Shown one piece after another: positions 7,286-14,549 of a stretch of DNA of 14,549 nucleotides; the first letter of the stretch is position 1; the number at the start of each line of letters is the position of its first letter. The translations under genes were made by a program, and so were the position numbers. The DNA comes from Sutterella sp. (GTDB lineage: Bacteria; Pseudomonadota; Gammaproteobacteria; Burkholderiales; Burkholderiaceae_F), in assembly GCA_020025965.1 (NCBI GenBank), contig JAHHRG010000051.1:1-14549 (forward strand), in the 5' to 3' direction. Below the pieces are notes generated by a model. It was given only the letters and a program-made list of their open reading frames with translations, did not search any database and had not been told where the DNA came from.

Positions 7286-8461
7286 TTAAGCGATTTGGGC
7301 GACCGAACGTTTTTTAGCGAGTATGCCCGCTATGGTCAGATACACTATCGTTTGAATGAACATCAGCGTTAACGGCATCAGAATATCGGCAAGGGGCGCA
7401 TTATCTTGAGAGGCCGCGAGAATCGAACGGATGCCGGGCGTTGACGGGATAAAGAGCGAGAATGCATAAACAAAGACCGATTCGAAGCTTTCAACAGGCC
7501 AAATGGCGCCGGAGAGAAAGACCGACGGGGCGCTCATGATGACTACCGTCTGAGTACTCCAACGATTGGAGCCCAACAACGCGGAAATAAAAAGACCGAA
7601 GGCCACAATACTCGCGCAATAAAGTGCTCCGGCCAAGAAAGTCATCGGAGCATTCACAAAGGAGCCGTATTCGAAGAACCAAAAGTCAAAGCCCTGCATA
7701 TAGAGGAACCAGACATACGCCATTGACCAATAGGCGGCAAAAATAGCCAGTCCCAGACGCAACGGATGGTCGAGCGCTCCTTCGATAAAGTCCGGCCGAC
7801 GTCGGGCACAGAGCCAGCCTCCTAAGGTCATTGTGACGGCCATGAGCATGACGGCCTGCAAAATGACCGGTGAGACAGCGGGAACCGTGTAGTTGGCATA
7901 GCCGCCGATATTGTTAAAGCGGTACTGAAGGGCGAGCGGAGATGTTCCCTCATTGGCACCGGAGACCATGGTTCCGGGGAGTCCCGTAGAAAAGACGGAG
8001 GCCATATCAAGGAGTCTTTCTTTATCCTGTACGAGTCCGGCGACAGCAGCCTGAACGGCGCGCACTTTCACGGGAAAAATCCCGTTCCCGACAATGTGAA
8101 TCGACGAATTCTCGGTTTTAGTGAGATCGACTTCATAGCCGTCGGGAATCGTGATGACGACGGGAACGACTTCGTGGCGAAGAGCTTCCATCCCCTCGCT
8201 TTCAGAATGCAAAATGGCGGTGAGTTTAATCGTGGGGGACGCATCCAACTCCTGAACCAGTCGGCGAGAGGCCGGTGAATTGTCAAGATCCACGATTGCC
8301 GTCGGAATATGTTCGATCTGCTGGTTGCTGTAGGGCCAAGCGTAAAAAATGAGATAAAAGGCGACGGCCAGGAGGTAAATGATGACCGTATCTTTATTGA
8401 AGATCCCGCCTTTTAACGTTTCTCGGAAGGTTTCCCAAAAAGTAGGGTAGTTTTTTGTCAT
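7286..8461 (-). CDS. ABC-2 type transporter permease (second permease of exporter)
   Basis: Inner-membrane permease of the YhhJ/YbhR type (ABC2_membrane family), 391 residues. One helix near residues 25-45 is followed by a large periplasmic region (about 46-195) and then a cluster of five or so helices to the C-terminus, the standard layout for these half-exporters. The family exports drugs, bile-like compounds or other hydrophobic molecules through an HlyD-type adaptor and TolC, but the substrate cannot be told. The ATG at 8461 follows the stop of the preceding permease by 11 bases and has a good ribosome-binding site (GGGAG). It is the last gene of the operon. Similar size and layout to the neighbouring permease suggest the two form a heterodimer. 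The ATP-binding subunit is not in the window. Confidence 0.9.
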   Translation of the reverse strand: MTKNYPTFWETFRETLKGGIFNKDTVIIYLLAVAFYLIFYAWPYSNQQIEHIPTAIVDLDNSPASRRLVQELDASPTIKLTAILHSESEGMEALRHEVVPVVITIPDGYEVDLTKTENSSIHIVGNGIFPVKVRAVQAAVAGLVQDKERLLDMASVFSTGLPGTMVSGANEGTSPLALQYRFNNIGGYANYTVPAVSPVILQAVMLMAVTMTLGGWLCARRRPDFIEGALDHPLRLGLAIFAAYWSMAYVWFLYMQGFDFWFFEYGSFVNAPMTFLAGALYCASIVAFGLFISALLGSNRWSTQTVVIMSAPSVFLSGAIWPVESFESVFVYAFSLFIPSTPGIRSILAASQDNAPLADILMPLTLMFIQTIVYLTIAGILAKKRSVAQIA

Positions 8462-8472
8462 TCTTCGTCTCC

Positions 8473-9669
8473 CTAGGATTCCGTTACTTCACGCAGAGCT
8501 TCTCGGCGTGCTCCCAGGCGATAACGCCAGAGATAGATGGGAAGACCGATCAAAAGCGGAATAATGACGAATAAAGAAAGAGTCCCCATTGTTTTGAACG
8601 TATGGTCCAAGGAACTTCCGAGCATCCAAACCTGACCTTGAATGGCAAGGTAGTGTGTCAACGGCAACAGCTCGCCGAACCAGGCAACGCCGGGCGTCAT
8701 GGCTTCGAGCGGGTAAGAGAAGCCCGTAAAGGGAAAGCAGGGCGCAAAGTAAGCGATGATGGCCGAGAGCCCCAGAACCCAGGAGATGGCAAGCCCGCAG
8801 AAAAGAATGGCTAAAGCGAGAACGCTCAGAATAAAAAGAAGCGTTGCCGCACACCAGAGCCAATAGCTCCCGGCAGGCGTCCAACCCATCCAGCCGGCAA
8901 AGCCCGCAACCCAACCGAGGCCGACTAGGCAATAAAAGACAAACCAGGGAAGAAGCTTTCCGACCATGACGGCAGACGCATAGCCGTTGGCGGCCCGAAG
9001 CAATCGATTGGCTCCGCCGTCACGCCATTCTCGGATCAAAATGCCTCCGAAGGTCAGGCCGGCAGCGAGTGCAATGAGTCCGGGAATCAGCGTAGGCAAA
9101 AGATAGGCCGAAAAATTGAAACCGGCATTACCGAGAAAATAGACGTCCGGATACTGAATTCGGAGCCGTTCGGCATTGGCCTCAAAAGATCCGCCTCGAG
9201 CCAGTGTCATCTTGGCAGTACCGACTTCTTTCGCGAGGTCGGCCAGAGCCATTTTGACGTCGACTTCCAAGGTCGTAGCGACGGCGTAGTAACTCTTGTT
9301 GAGGAGAAATTCGAGCGTCCCTGCGCCCTTGAGCGAGTCGCGGGTGAAATGCTTCGGGAAAATAAGAGTGCCGTAAGTACGGGCAGATTTGAGCGACGCT
9401 TCGGCCTCGTGACGAGAGTCAAAGGGAACGGGACGAACGGAAGGAAGAGCCTCGAGTTTCATCAGCACTTCACGGGAAAGTACCCCGCCGTCTTCATTCA
9501 CCACCCCGACGGGGATGGACGTCATCAGACCTTGCCCGAAGATTCCGACAAAGAGGAGGAACCAAAAGACAGGCAATAAAGCGCACGAGATCCACTCTTG
9601 CGGACGGGTAGGTATCCCTTTTAACTCCAAACGGCAGGCGGCCCACATGCCGCTCATCCACTTACGCAT
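8473..9669 (-). CDS. ABC-2 type transporter permease (first permease of exporter)
   Basis: Inner-membrane permease of about 398 residues, with one N-terminal helix (ISCALLPVFWFLLFVGIF), a periplasmic domain of about 130 residues, and five to six C-terminal helices including the LLPTLIPGLIALAAG segment and GFSYPLEAMTP near the end, typical of ABC2_membrane_3 proteins. The frame reaches a TTG at 9684 that would overlap the HlyD-type gene by 11 bases. The ATG at 9669 is preferred because it begins four bases after that gene's stop, but the longer form cannot be excluded. Close spacing on both sides shows it belongs to one operon. It presumably pairs with the next permease, and needs an ATPase encoded elsewhere. 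Confidence 0.87.
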   Translation of the reverse strand: MRKWMSGMWAACRLELKGIPTRPQEWISCALLPVFWFLLFVGIFGQGLMTSIPVGVVNEDGGVLSREVLMKLEALPSVRPVPFDSRHEAEASLKSARTYGTLIFPKHFTRDSLKGAGTLEFLLNKSYYAVATTLEVDVKMALADLAKEVGTAKMTLARGGSFEANAERLRIQYPDVYFLGNAGFNFSAYLLPTLIPGLIALAAGLTFGGILIREWRDGGANRLLRAANGYASAVMVGKLLPWFVFYCLVGLGWVAGFAGWMGWTPAGSYWLWCAATLLFILSVLALAILFCGLAISWVLGLSAIIAYFAPCFPFTGFSYPLEAMTPGVAWFGELLPLTHYLAIQGQVWMLGSSLDHTFKTMGTLSLFVIIPLLIGLPIYLWRYRLGARREALREVTES

Positions 9670-9673
9670 GGTT

Positions 9674-10675
9674 TTATCGTTCAATGATGACCGTCATGCC
9701 GGGGCGGAGCCCGTCAACAGTTTCAGTCGGACGAAGACGGACTTCAAAGGTACGAAGATCGTATCCCGTTGATTGACGCGTGGCTCGCCAAACGGCGTAT
9801 TCACCGCGAGGATTGATCCACGTGACCTTCATCGGGACCGTTTTGTCGAGTGCCGGAACAAAACCCTGCATAACCGAATCCATCTTGATGCCGGGGAGGT
9901 CGTCCTCACGGATATTGAACACAACCCAGCTGTCGGAAAGATCGGTGATCTGAACGATCGGGAAACCGGCCGGGGCAATTTCTCCGGCTTCCATTACGAT
10001 GCGCGTGACTTCTCCGGCAACGGGCGACTTCACTTCGGCTTCGCTCGCGAGCGAAGACACTTCCGTCACGCCGCCCTGGGCCTGAGCAACGAGTGCCTTG
10101 GCGGCGGCCTTGTCTTCAACACGAGCGCCTTCGTTCACGGCCGAGACCTTGGCAGCCGCGGCTGCGACAAGCTTTCTGGCAGCCGTTAACTGAGCCGTCA
10201 CCTCGTCATGCTTTTGAGCGGAAATAAGTCCTTCTTTAAAAAGCGCATGAACACGGTTGTAGGAGTTTTGAGCCAGCGTCAACCCTGCACGGGCACGTTC
10301 GAGATCCGCGCGAGCCGCTTCTTTTTCCTGAACGCGAGCCCCCGTCATCGCCATGTCTTCACGAGCCTGAGCGGCGGCTTCGAGAGCTTTGACCTGAGAA
10401 AGTTTGGCTTCAAGTTCCGGGATGGCAATACGGGCGACCACACTTCCGGCTTCGATCTTGTCACCTTCGCGAACAACCAAAGCTTCGAGACGACCGGGAA
10501 TCTTGGCGGAAACGCTCACGGTGCGTGCATCAACCATGCCCTGAAGCGGAACGGGCGCGGGATGCGTGGCTTTCCAAGTACCCCAGCCAAGAAAGACGGC
10601 GACACCGAGGCAAATGACACCGCCGACAATGAGCGGCGTTTTAGCGGGCATGGAAGGAATATTCTTGTCGGACAT
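9674..10675 (-). CDS. HlyD/EmrA-type membrane-fusion protein of exporter
   Basis: Periplasmic adaptor of 333 residues that would join the inner-membrane permeases to the TolC-type channel. Order of parts: a short cytosolic N-terminus, one anchoring helix (about 14-33), a first half-lipoyl segment (SAKIPGRLEALVVREGDKIE, from residue 56), a long Ala/Glu/Lys/Arg-rich coiled-coil hairpin (about 88-212), the second half-lipoyl segment (EVKSPVAGEVTRIVMEAGE), and a beta-barrel region ending in GLRPGMTVIIER, a typical family ending. Its layout is closest to YbhG/YhiI-like adaptors of ABC-2 exporters. The ATG at 10675 follows the stop of the channel gene by 24 bases; only a weak GAAG ribosome-binding site is seen. 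Confidence 0.92.
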   Translation of the reverse strand: MSDKNIPSMPAKTPLIVGGVICLGVAVFLGWGTWKATHPAPVPLQGMVDARTVSVSAKIPGRLEALVVREGDKIEAGSVVARIAIPELEAKLSQVKALEAAAQAREDMAMTGARVQEKEAARADLERARAGLTLAQNSYNRVHALFKEGLISAQKHDEVTAQLTAARKLVAAAAAKVSAVNEGARVEDKAAAKALVAQAQGGVTEVSSLASEAEVKSPVAGEVTRIVMEAGEIAPAGFPIVQITDLSDSWVVFNIREDDLPGIKMDSVMQGFVPALDKTVPMKVTWINPRGEYAVWRATRQSTGYDLRTFEVRLRPTETVDGLRPGMTVIIER

Positions 10676-10699
10676 TTTGATGAATCTTCAGAATGCAAC

Positions 10700-12106
10700 T
10701 TAAAGGACGGGGACCAAGTCCGGACGGTTAAGGGACTCGACAAAGGCGGGCATGGCACCCGCGGTCGCATGGAGCATGGCCCACGAGACGACAAATTTAT
10801 AAGCAGCGGCACGGCGGGCAATTTCTGCTCCCGTTAACTGCGTACGGGCCGTATCAACGTCTGTTGAAGTAGAGAGACCTTCAGCGAAACTCTTCGTGCG
10901 AAGACGCAGATTTTCACGGGCAAGATCCACGGTCGAAGCCGTAAGGTCGAATTCTTCACGGGCCTGCGTGACACGAAGGAAGGCGACTTCAACAGCCGAG
11001 GCAATTTCATTTTTGGCTTCGGCACGGGCGGCCGAGGCTTTCGTAACGAGCGAATCCGCCGCACGCAGACGAGCCGAGCGGTCTCGGTTATCCCAAAGCG
11101 TGATACGAACGCCAACACCGGCCATCCAGTCGGGTTCGGGAAGTGTTAGGTAGTGCTTAATGAGATTTTTTGTCCCGAAAGCATAAACGGTGGGCTTAAA
11201 GCTGGCTTCGGCAGCGTTGACCCCCTCATGGGCTCGAGCCTGAAGCGCATTCATCTTCTGCAAGACCGGCGATTGAGCTTCGGCTTTTTGCTGCCATTCG
11301 GAAAGGGTACCCAAGTCACCCGTGAGAATGAAAAGCGGCGTATTGAGTCCGCCTAAATCTTCTTCACGGAGCATTCGCATCAATTCGGTCTCCGCGACGC
11401 GAGCGCCCGTACCGGCGGCAACCCATTCACGGCGAGCTGTATCGCGAGCCACCTGAACGGACATACGTTCGATTTTGGAGATCAGCCCCTTGGCTTCAAA
11501 TCGCTGTGCTTTTCGAAGAGCCTCTTCTTCGTCGGTGAGGACACTGGCGCGCAGGTTTTCAATCGAACGTGCCAACTGCACGCCCCAATATTTGGCGGCC
11601 AATTCCGCGTCGAGTGAATTTTCACGAATATCTCGATCCGCGCGCGTTTCCGACACACGGTGCTTCAACTGATCCTGCTGAGCGGAAATCAATCCGCCCG
11701 TATAGATCGGCCAAATGGCATTGACGGAAGCACGAGGGCCGTCCAATTCATCTTTGAAATGGATGTTGATGTCGTCGAGCTTGGTTAACATACCTCCGAC
11801 AACGGGATGTAGCCCCGGAACGTTGGCTAAAGCTCCGACTCCGGTGTGCATGCCTAGATCAACTGTCTTCGTTCCCCACATCTGCATGGTGTTCAAATCA
11901 ACCTTGGGACCCGAGAGCGATTTGGCGGCTTCAGCTTCGGCTTCGGCACGGGCAATTTCTGCATTGTCGGCACGCATGATGTCGGCACGCGCATGGAGCA
12001 TTGTTCGGGCGTCGGTGAACCCCATCGGGGCAATACCGTCGGCGGCCCAAAGCGGAAGGGCAAAGACGGCTCCGACAATGGCCGAAAGGAAAGTTCTCGT
12101 CAACAT
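10700..12106 (-). CDS. TolC-family outer-membrane efflux channel
   Basis: Outer-membrane factor of the TolC family, giving the exporter its exit duct. From the chosen ATG at 12106 the protein has 468 residues and begins with a clear Sec signal peptide (MLTRTFLSAIVGAVFALPLWA, cleavage probably before ADG). The body has two alpha-helical repeats rich in Ala, Arg and Glu, including SVNAIWPIYTGGLISAQ and VGVRITLWDNRDRSARLRAA, which are the paired 'P-L/I-[YF]-G / R' strand and helix motifs of the family. The frame stays open to an upstream ATG at 12226, but those 40 residues (Ser, Phe and Arg-rich) would bury the signal peptide, and they cover the likely promoter. No lipoprotein box is seen. First gene of a four-gene operon. 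Confidence 0.9.
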   Translation of the reverse strand: MLTRTFLSAIVGAVFALPLWAADGIAPMGFTDARTMLHARADIMRADNAEIARAEAEAEAAKSLSGPKVDLNTMQMWGTKTVDLGMHTGVGALANVPGLHPVVGGMLTKLDDINIHFKDELDGPRASVNAIWPIYTGGLISAQQDQLKHRVSETRADRDIRENSLDAELAAKYWGVQLARSIENLRASVLTDEEEALRKAQRFEAKGLISKIERMSVQVARDTARREWVAAGTGARVAETELMRMLREEDLGGLNTPLFILTGDLGTLSEWQQKAEAQSPVLQKMNALQARAHEGVNAAEASFKPTVYAFGTKNLIKHYLTLPEPDWMAGVGVRITLWDNRDRSARLRAADSLVTKASAARAEAKNEIASAVEVAFLRVTQAREEFDLTASTVDLARENLRLRTKSFAEGLSTSTDVDTARTQLTGAEIARRAAAYKFVVSWAMLHATAGAMPAFVESLNRPDLVPVL

Positions 12107-12136
12107 AATGGGATCAACCGAAAGTACTAGGGGAAA

Positions 12137-12155
12137 ACCGCTAAATGATAACGGT
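12137..12155. promoter_or_regulatory. Imperfect 19-bp dyad, candidate operator of the exporter operon
   Basis: ACCGCTAAATGATAACGGT has arms ACCGnTA / TAnCGGT matching at six of seven positions around a five-base centre. It lies across the putative minus-strand -10 box (12145-12150), where a TetR- or MarR-like repressor would commonly bind. No regulator gene lies in the window. Confidence 0.35.
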
Positions 12156-12173
12156 ATCGAGAACGACTTGCAG
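12145..12173 (-). promoter_or_regulatory. Candidate promoter of the exporter operon
   Basis: Read on the minus strand, CTGCAA (12173-12168) and TATCAT (12150-12145, 5 of 6 to TATAAT) are 17 bases apart. The -35 box is poor, which could fit an activated or weak promoter. The 5' leader before the ATG at 12106 would be about 32 bases. No strong Shine-Dalgarno sequence is seen before that ATG. Confidence 0.35.
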
Positions 12174-12260
12174 GAAAAGAATCGCTCGAAACGTGAATGA
12201 CAGCATCTCCGGATACGATTTATCACTTTTTCCTTGGGGAACTCGACAAAACAGCGTCTT

Positions 12261-12291
12261 TTGAAAAGTTATGTTTTGTTTTATCTATATA
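12261..12291 (+). promoter_or_regulatory. Candidate promoter of the heme-binding barrel gene
   Basis: TTGAAA (12261-12266) is followed, after an AT-rich spacer of 17-19 bases, by overlapping -10-like strings TCTATA (12284) and TATATA (12286). The leader would be about 60 bases and contains a small TAGAC/GTCTA hairpin. The GGAGA ribosome-binding site is at 12345-12349. Confidence 0.4.
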
Positions 12292-12355
12292 GCGGTGATA
12301 GACTCCGAACATTGTCTAACAAAAGGCGCATCAGACGCTCTCTTGGAGAAAGAAT

Positions 12356-13015
12356 ATGAAGTATGACGATATTTACACGGAAGCCGAGGCTTCTCCCGAT
12401 ACGCTTTCGATGTTGGGCCCCATCGCCCGCTTGGCCGGCAAGTGGTACGGCGAAGACGGTGTGGATACGCATCCTCAGGTCGACGGTCCCGAGTCCGAAC
12501 CCTATCACGAAACCTGGGAATTCGAAATCCTCGATCCTCAGAATAACGGTCCGCAGGTGCTTTACGGTCTCCGCTACCATGTGGCGATCACGAAGCCGGG
12601 CGAGCTGATGGCTTTCCATGACCAGGTCGGTTATCTCCTTTATGAACCGGAAACCGGCAAACTCTATCAGACACTTGCCATTCCCCGTGCTCAGATCGCA
12701 ATGGCCGAAGGTGAAGTTCACGAAATCAATCCGAAGCGCTTTACGCTTCGTGCCGAACGCGGCAGCAACGTAAACGGTATTTGCTCGAACCCCTTCCTTG
12801 AAGAAGCTTTCCTGACGAAGTCCTGGGAAATCACCTACGAATTCCATGATGACGGTACCTTCTCCTATGAACAGGTGACGAAGCTTGAAATTCCGGGTGT
12901 CAAGGGTGAATTCGAACACACGGATACGAACCGTCTGCATCTTGTTCAGGCTGCTCGTCCGAACCCTGCCATGATTCAGTTCGGTTTGATCGGCCACGCC
13001 GTCAACAAGGACTAA
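12356..13015 (+). CDS. Nitrobindin/FABP-like heme-binding beta-barrel protein
   Basis: A 219-residue protein resembling the THAP4/nitrobindin heme-binding domain family (DUF1794, fatty-acid-binding-protein-like barrel). The N-terminal LARLAGKWYGEDG-like segment (residues 22-35) fits the family's L-GxWxGxG motif. FHDQVGYLLYEPETG followed by LAIPRAQIAMAEGEV matches the family's central strands (normally ...ETGYWRP... / ...HPTGIVEVEEG). The last strand contains RLHLV, with H195 in about the position of the heme-ligating His in nitrobindins; that assignment is tentative. No signal peptide, so it should be cytosolic. Nitrobindins bind ferric heme and react with nitric oxide or peroxynitrite; whether this one binds heme is inferred. 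The ATG has an excellent GGAGA site six bases upstream, and the gene has its own promoter and terminator, suggesting an independent, well expressed unit. Confidence 0.75.
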   Translation: MKYDDIYTEAEASPDTLSMLGPIARLAGKWYGEDGVDTHPQVDGPESEPYHETWEFEILDPQNNGPQVLYGLRYHVAITKPGELMAFHDQVGYLLYEPETGKLYQTLAIPRAQIAMAEGEVHEINPKRFTLRAERGSNVNGICSNPFLEEAFLTKSWEITYEFHDDGTFSYEQVTKLEIPGVKGEFEHTDTNRLHLVQAARPNPAMIQFGLIGHAVNKD

Positions 13016-13055
13016 TCGTCAACAATCCGAGGAAAGAAACTTCTTTCTGCGATTG

Positions 13056-13107
13056 AAGGCCGTATCATTTCGGTATGAAGTGATACGGCCTTATTTATTT
13101 CATTTGT
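13056..13107 (+). terminator. Intrinsic terminator of the heme-binding barrel gene
   Basis: A perfect 12-base stem, AAGGCCGTATCA (13056-13067) with TGATACGGCCTT (13081-13092), closes a 13-base loop and is followed by the T-rich TATTTATTTCATTT. It lies 40 bases past the stop codon and separates this gene from the patatin gene. Confidence 0.88.
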
Positions 13108-13149
13108 TATTCGGCCGTTTTCTGCCTGAATCGCTATCTCTGTTCCTAC

Positions 13150-14549
13150 ATGAAACGCTCTCTACTTTCCGTCTCTCTTTTCACAGCCTTAACTGCGCTC
13201 ACGATGGTGCAGACCGCTTATGCCAAAACTCCCGATGAGGTGCGTGCGGCTTGCCGAGCCGAAGGCCGACCGTGTGTGGGGCTTGTGCTCTCCGGGGGCG
13301 GTGCTCGCGGATTCGCGCATGCCGGTGTCTTGCGGTTAATGGAAGAAATGGGGATAAGAGTCGACGTAGTAACCGGTACCTCCATGGGATCGATGGTGGG
13401 CGGCGCTTACGCGGCGGGCTATACGGCAGGACAGATTGAAGACATTATTGAAGGCGTTAATTGGACGAAGATGATGGCGCCTCGCGCCGATCGTTCTGAG
13501 TTACCGTGGCGCCTGAAGTTGGACGACTATAAGAACCTCCCGAACAATGCAATCATGCTCACAAAAGACGGGAAAGTTGAATTGCCCGAGAGCGTGATTC
13601 CGTCGCAGGAATTGGAAATTTTCCTGAACAACAAGGCAGGCCCCGTCAACTATGTCAACGACCTTTCCGAACTCGCGCTTCCATTTGCTTGTGTGGCGAC
13701 GGACTTGGTGACGGGCGAACGCGTCATCATGCAAAAGGACGTCAACCTGGGCCGTGCCATGCGTGCGTCAATGTCGGTCCCGGGGGCTTTTGCGCCGGTC
13801 GTGATCAAGGACCGTATGTTGGTTGACGGCGGGCTCGTTGATAACTTGCCCGTGCAACTTGCTCGTGACATGGGCGCGGACGTTGTGATAGCCGTCAACT
13901 TGGGGACGCCGTTATCCAAGCGCAGCGAACTCAATAACGTTGTGAACGTCATGGCGCAAATGGTGAATTTGCTGACCGAACAGAACGTCCAGAAATCGCT
14001 GGCCTCACTGACGGATGCCGATGTTTTGATTTCGCCCGATCTTGACGGCTTTTCAAGTGCCGACTTTAAAAAGAACAAAGAAATTATCGAGCGTGGGTAC
14101 GAAGCGGCACTCAAGGTACGCGACAAATTAGAGCGGTTTGCGATTTCTGATGAGCAATGGCTCACTTGGGAAACTTATCGAGAAAGAGCGGTGTTGCCGG
14201 CAACCCGCCGCGACAAGCATCAACTGGCCGAAGTCCGTGTGGAAGGTCTGGAAACGGTGAATCCGGATTTCGTGATGGCTGAGGTGGATCTCAATCTCGA
14301 AGAGCCGGTAGCCAATAAGGATATTGACGAAATGAGCCGTCGGATTTGGGCCGACGGGAGCTTCTCGTCAGTTCGATACCGTTTTGAGCCGGGGCCTGAA
14401 GGTACCGAGGTGTTGGTGCTGGAACCGAAGGAAAAGAAGCACGGAACCTCCAAAATTCGTATCGGTGCGTCTTTGGAAACCGACTTTGAAGAAAGCCACA
14501 CATTTAACGTGATCTTTGCGCACACTTGGGGCTGGGTGAACTCCTGGGG
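13150..14549 (+). CDS. Patatin-like phospholipase with POTRA-like domain, PlpD-type (3' end outside window)
   Basis: Exported patatin-family esterase/phospholipase A-like protein, incomplete at the window edge (466 codons visible, no stop). It starts with a signal peptide, MKRSLLSVSLFTALTAL then MVQTAYA, probably cut before KTPDE. The patatin domain has all key elements: oxyanion-hole motif SGGGARGFAHAG (from residue 48), nucleophile S78 in GTSMGS, and the catalytic Asp D226 in VDGGLVDNLP. After residue ~355 comes a POTRA-like segment (EVRVEGLETVNPDFV ... FSSVRYRFEPG), and the last visible residues (RIGASLETDFEESHTFNVIF) look like the first strands of an outer-membrane beta-barrel. This order is that of type Vd autotransporters such as Pseudomonas PlpD and Fusobacterium FplA, in which the barrel anchors or secretes the lipase. 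No good ribosome-binding site precedes the ATG. It is separated from the upstream gene by a terminator, and no clear promoter was recognised. Confidence 0.9.
   Translation, partial: MKRSLLSVSLFTALTALTMVQTAYAKTPDEVRAACRAEGRPCVGLVLSGGGARGFAHAGVLRLMEEMGIRVDVVTGTSMGSMVGGAYAAGYTAGQIEDIIEGVNWTKMMAPRADRSELPWRLKLDDYKNLPNNAIMLTKDGKVELPESVIPSQELEIFLNNKAGPVNYVNDLSELALPFACVATDLVTGERVIMQKDVNLGRAMRASMSVPGAFAPVVIKDRMLVDGGLVDNLPVQLARDMGADVVIAVNLGTPLSKRSELNNVVNVMAQMVNLLTEQNVQKSLASLTDADVLISPDLDGFSSADFKKNKEIIERGYEAALKVRDKLERFAISDEQWLTWETYRERAVLPATRRDKHQLAEVRVEGLETVNPDFVMAEVDLNLEEPVANKDIDEMSRRIWADGSFSSVRYRFEPGPEGTEVLVLEPKEKKHGTSKIRIGASLETDFEESHTFNVIFAHTWGWVNSW

Noticed and set aside
12107..12226. N-terminal extension of the TolC-type protein to the ATG at 12226
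   Set aside because: The added residues precede a perfect signal peptide at the internal Met and would overlie the likely promoter and dyad.
12281..12997. Long minus-strand frame (238 codons) opposite the heme-binding gene
   Set aside because: It mirrors the codon structure of a plus-strand gene with a family match, strong ribosome-binding site and terminator. Its own translation has no recognisable domain.
13650..14165. Minus-strand Ser-rich frame opposite the patatin gene
   Set aside because: Ser/Thr-rich shadow of a clearly coding plus-strand frame with catalytic motifs.
1..14549. CRISPR array, insertion sequence, tRNA, rRNA or phage genes
   Set aside because: No regularly spaced repeats, transposase motifs, tRNA cloverleaf or phage-like proteins were seen anywhere in the window.

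Overview
The window looks like chromosomal DNA of a Gram-negative proteobacterium. The evidence is a TolC-type outer-membrane channel, signal peptides, a patatin with a periplasmic/outer-membrane domain, and close relatives of the E. coli PotE and RlhA proteins. Protein character and moderate GC suggest a gut betaproteobacterium of the Sutterella/Parasutterella kind, but that is an impression; no rRNA or marker gene is present to settle it.

Layout, left to right. (1) Positions 1-1880 are strikingly AT-rich. They hold the 3' part of an OafA-type membrane acyltransferase with a C-terminal SGNH domain, a terminator, and a gene-free AT-rich stretch, probably the right edge of a surface-polysaccharide or otherwise acquired segment. 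(2) At about 1885 base composition switches to the moderate GC of the rest of the window, where a PotE-type putrescine/ornithine antiporter gene begins. (3) Positions 3215-3660 contain no convincing protein gene but do contain a near-consensus promoter, a structured ~110-base stretch and a very strong intrinsic terminator: a candidate small RNA gene. Two further inverted repeats follow. (4) On the minus strand, read from 7158 down to 3661, lie tatD-like hydrolase, a secreted ankyrin-repeat protein whose start abuts the tatD stop, and rlhA (U32-family 23S rRNA hydroxylation protein). (5) On the minus strand, read from 12106 down to 7286, lies a four-gene exporter operon: TolC-type channel, HlyD-type membrane-fusion protein and two ABC-2 permeases, closed by a clear terminator at 7218-7261. 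No ATP-binding subunit is encoded in the window. (6) Divergently, on the plus strand, lie a nitrobindin/FABP-like heme-binding barrel protein with its own terminator, then a patatin-like phospholipase with a following POTRA-like domain that runs off the right end.

The most interesting items are the unclassified small-RNA locus (3271-3452), an imperfect 19-bp dyad over the putative -10 box of the exporter operon (12137-12155), the exporter lacking an ATPase gene, and the stand-alone PotE carrying a Ser at the position of E. coli Glu77. Nothing here is clearly a wholly new system. The small RNA is the best candidate for something undescribed.
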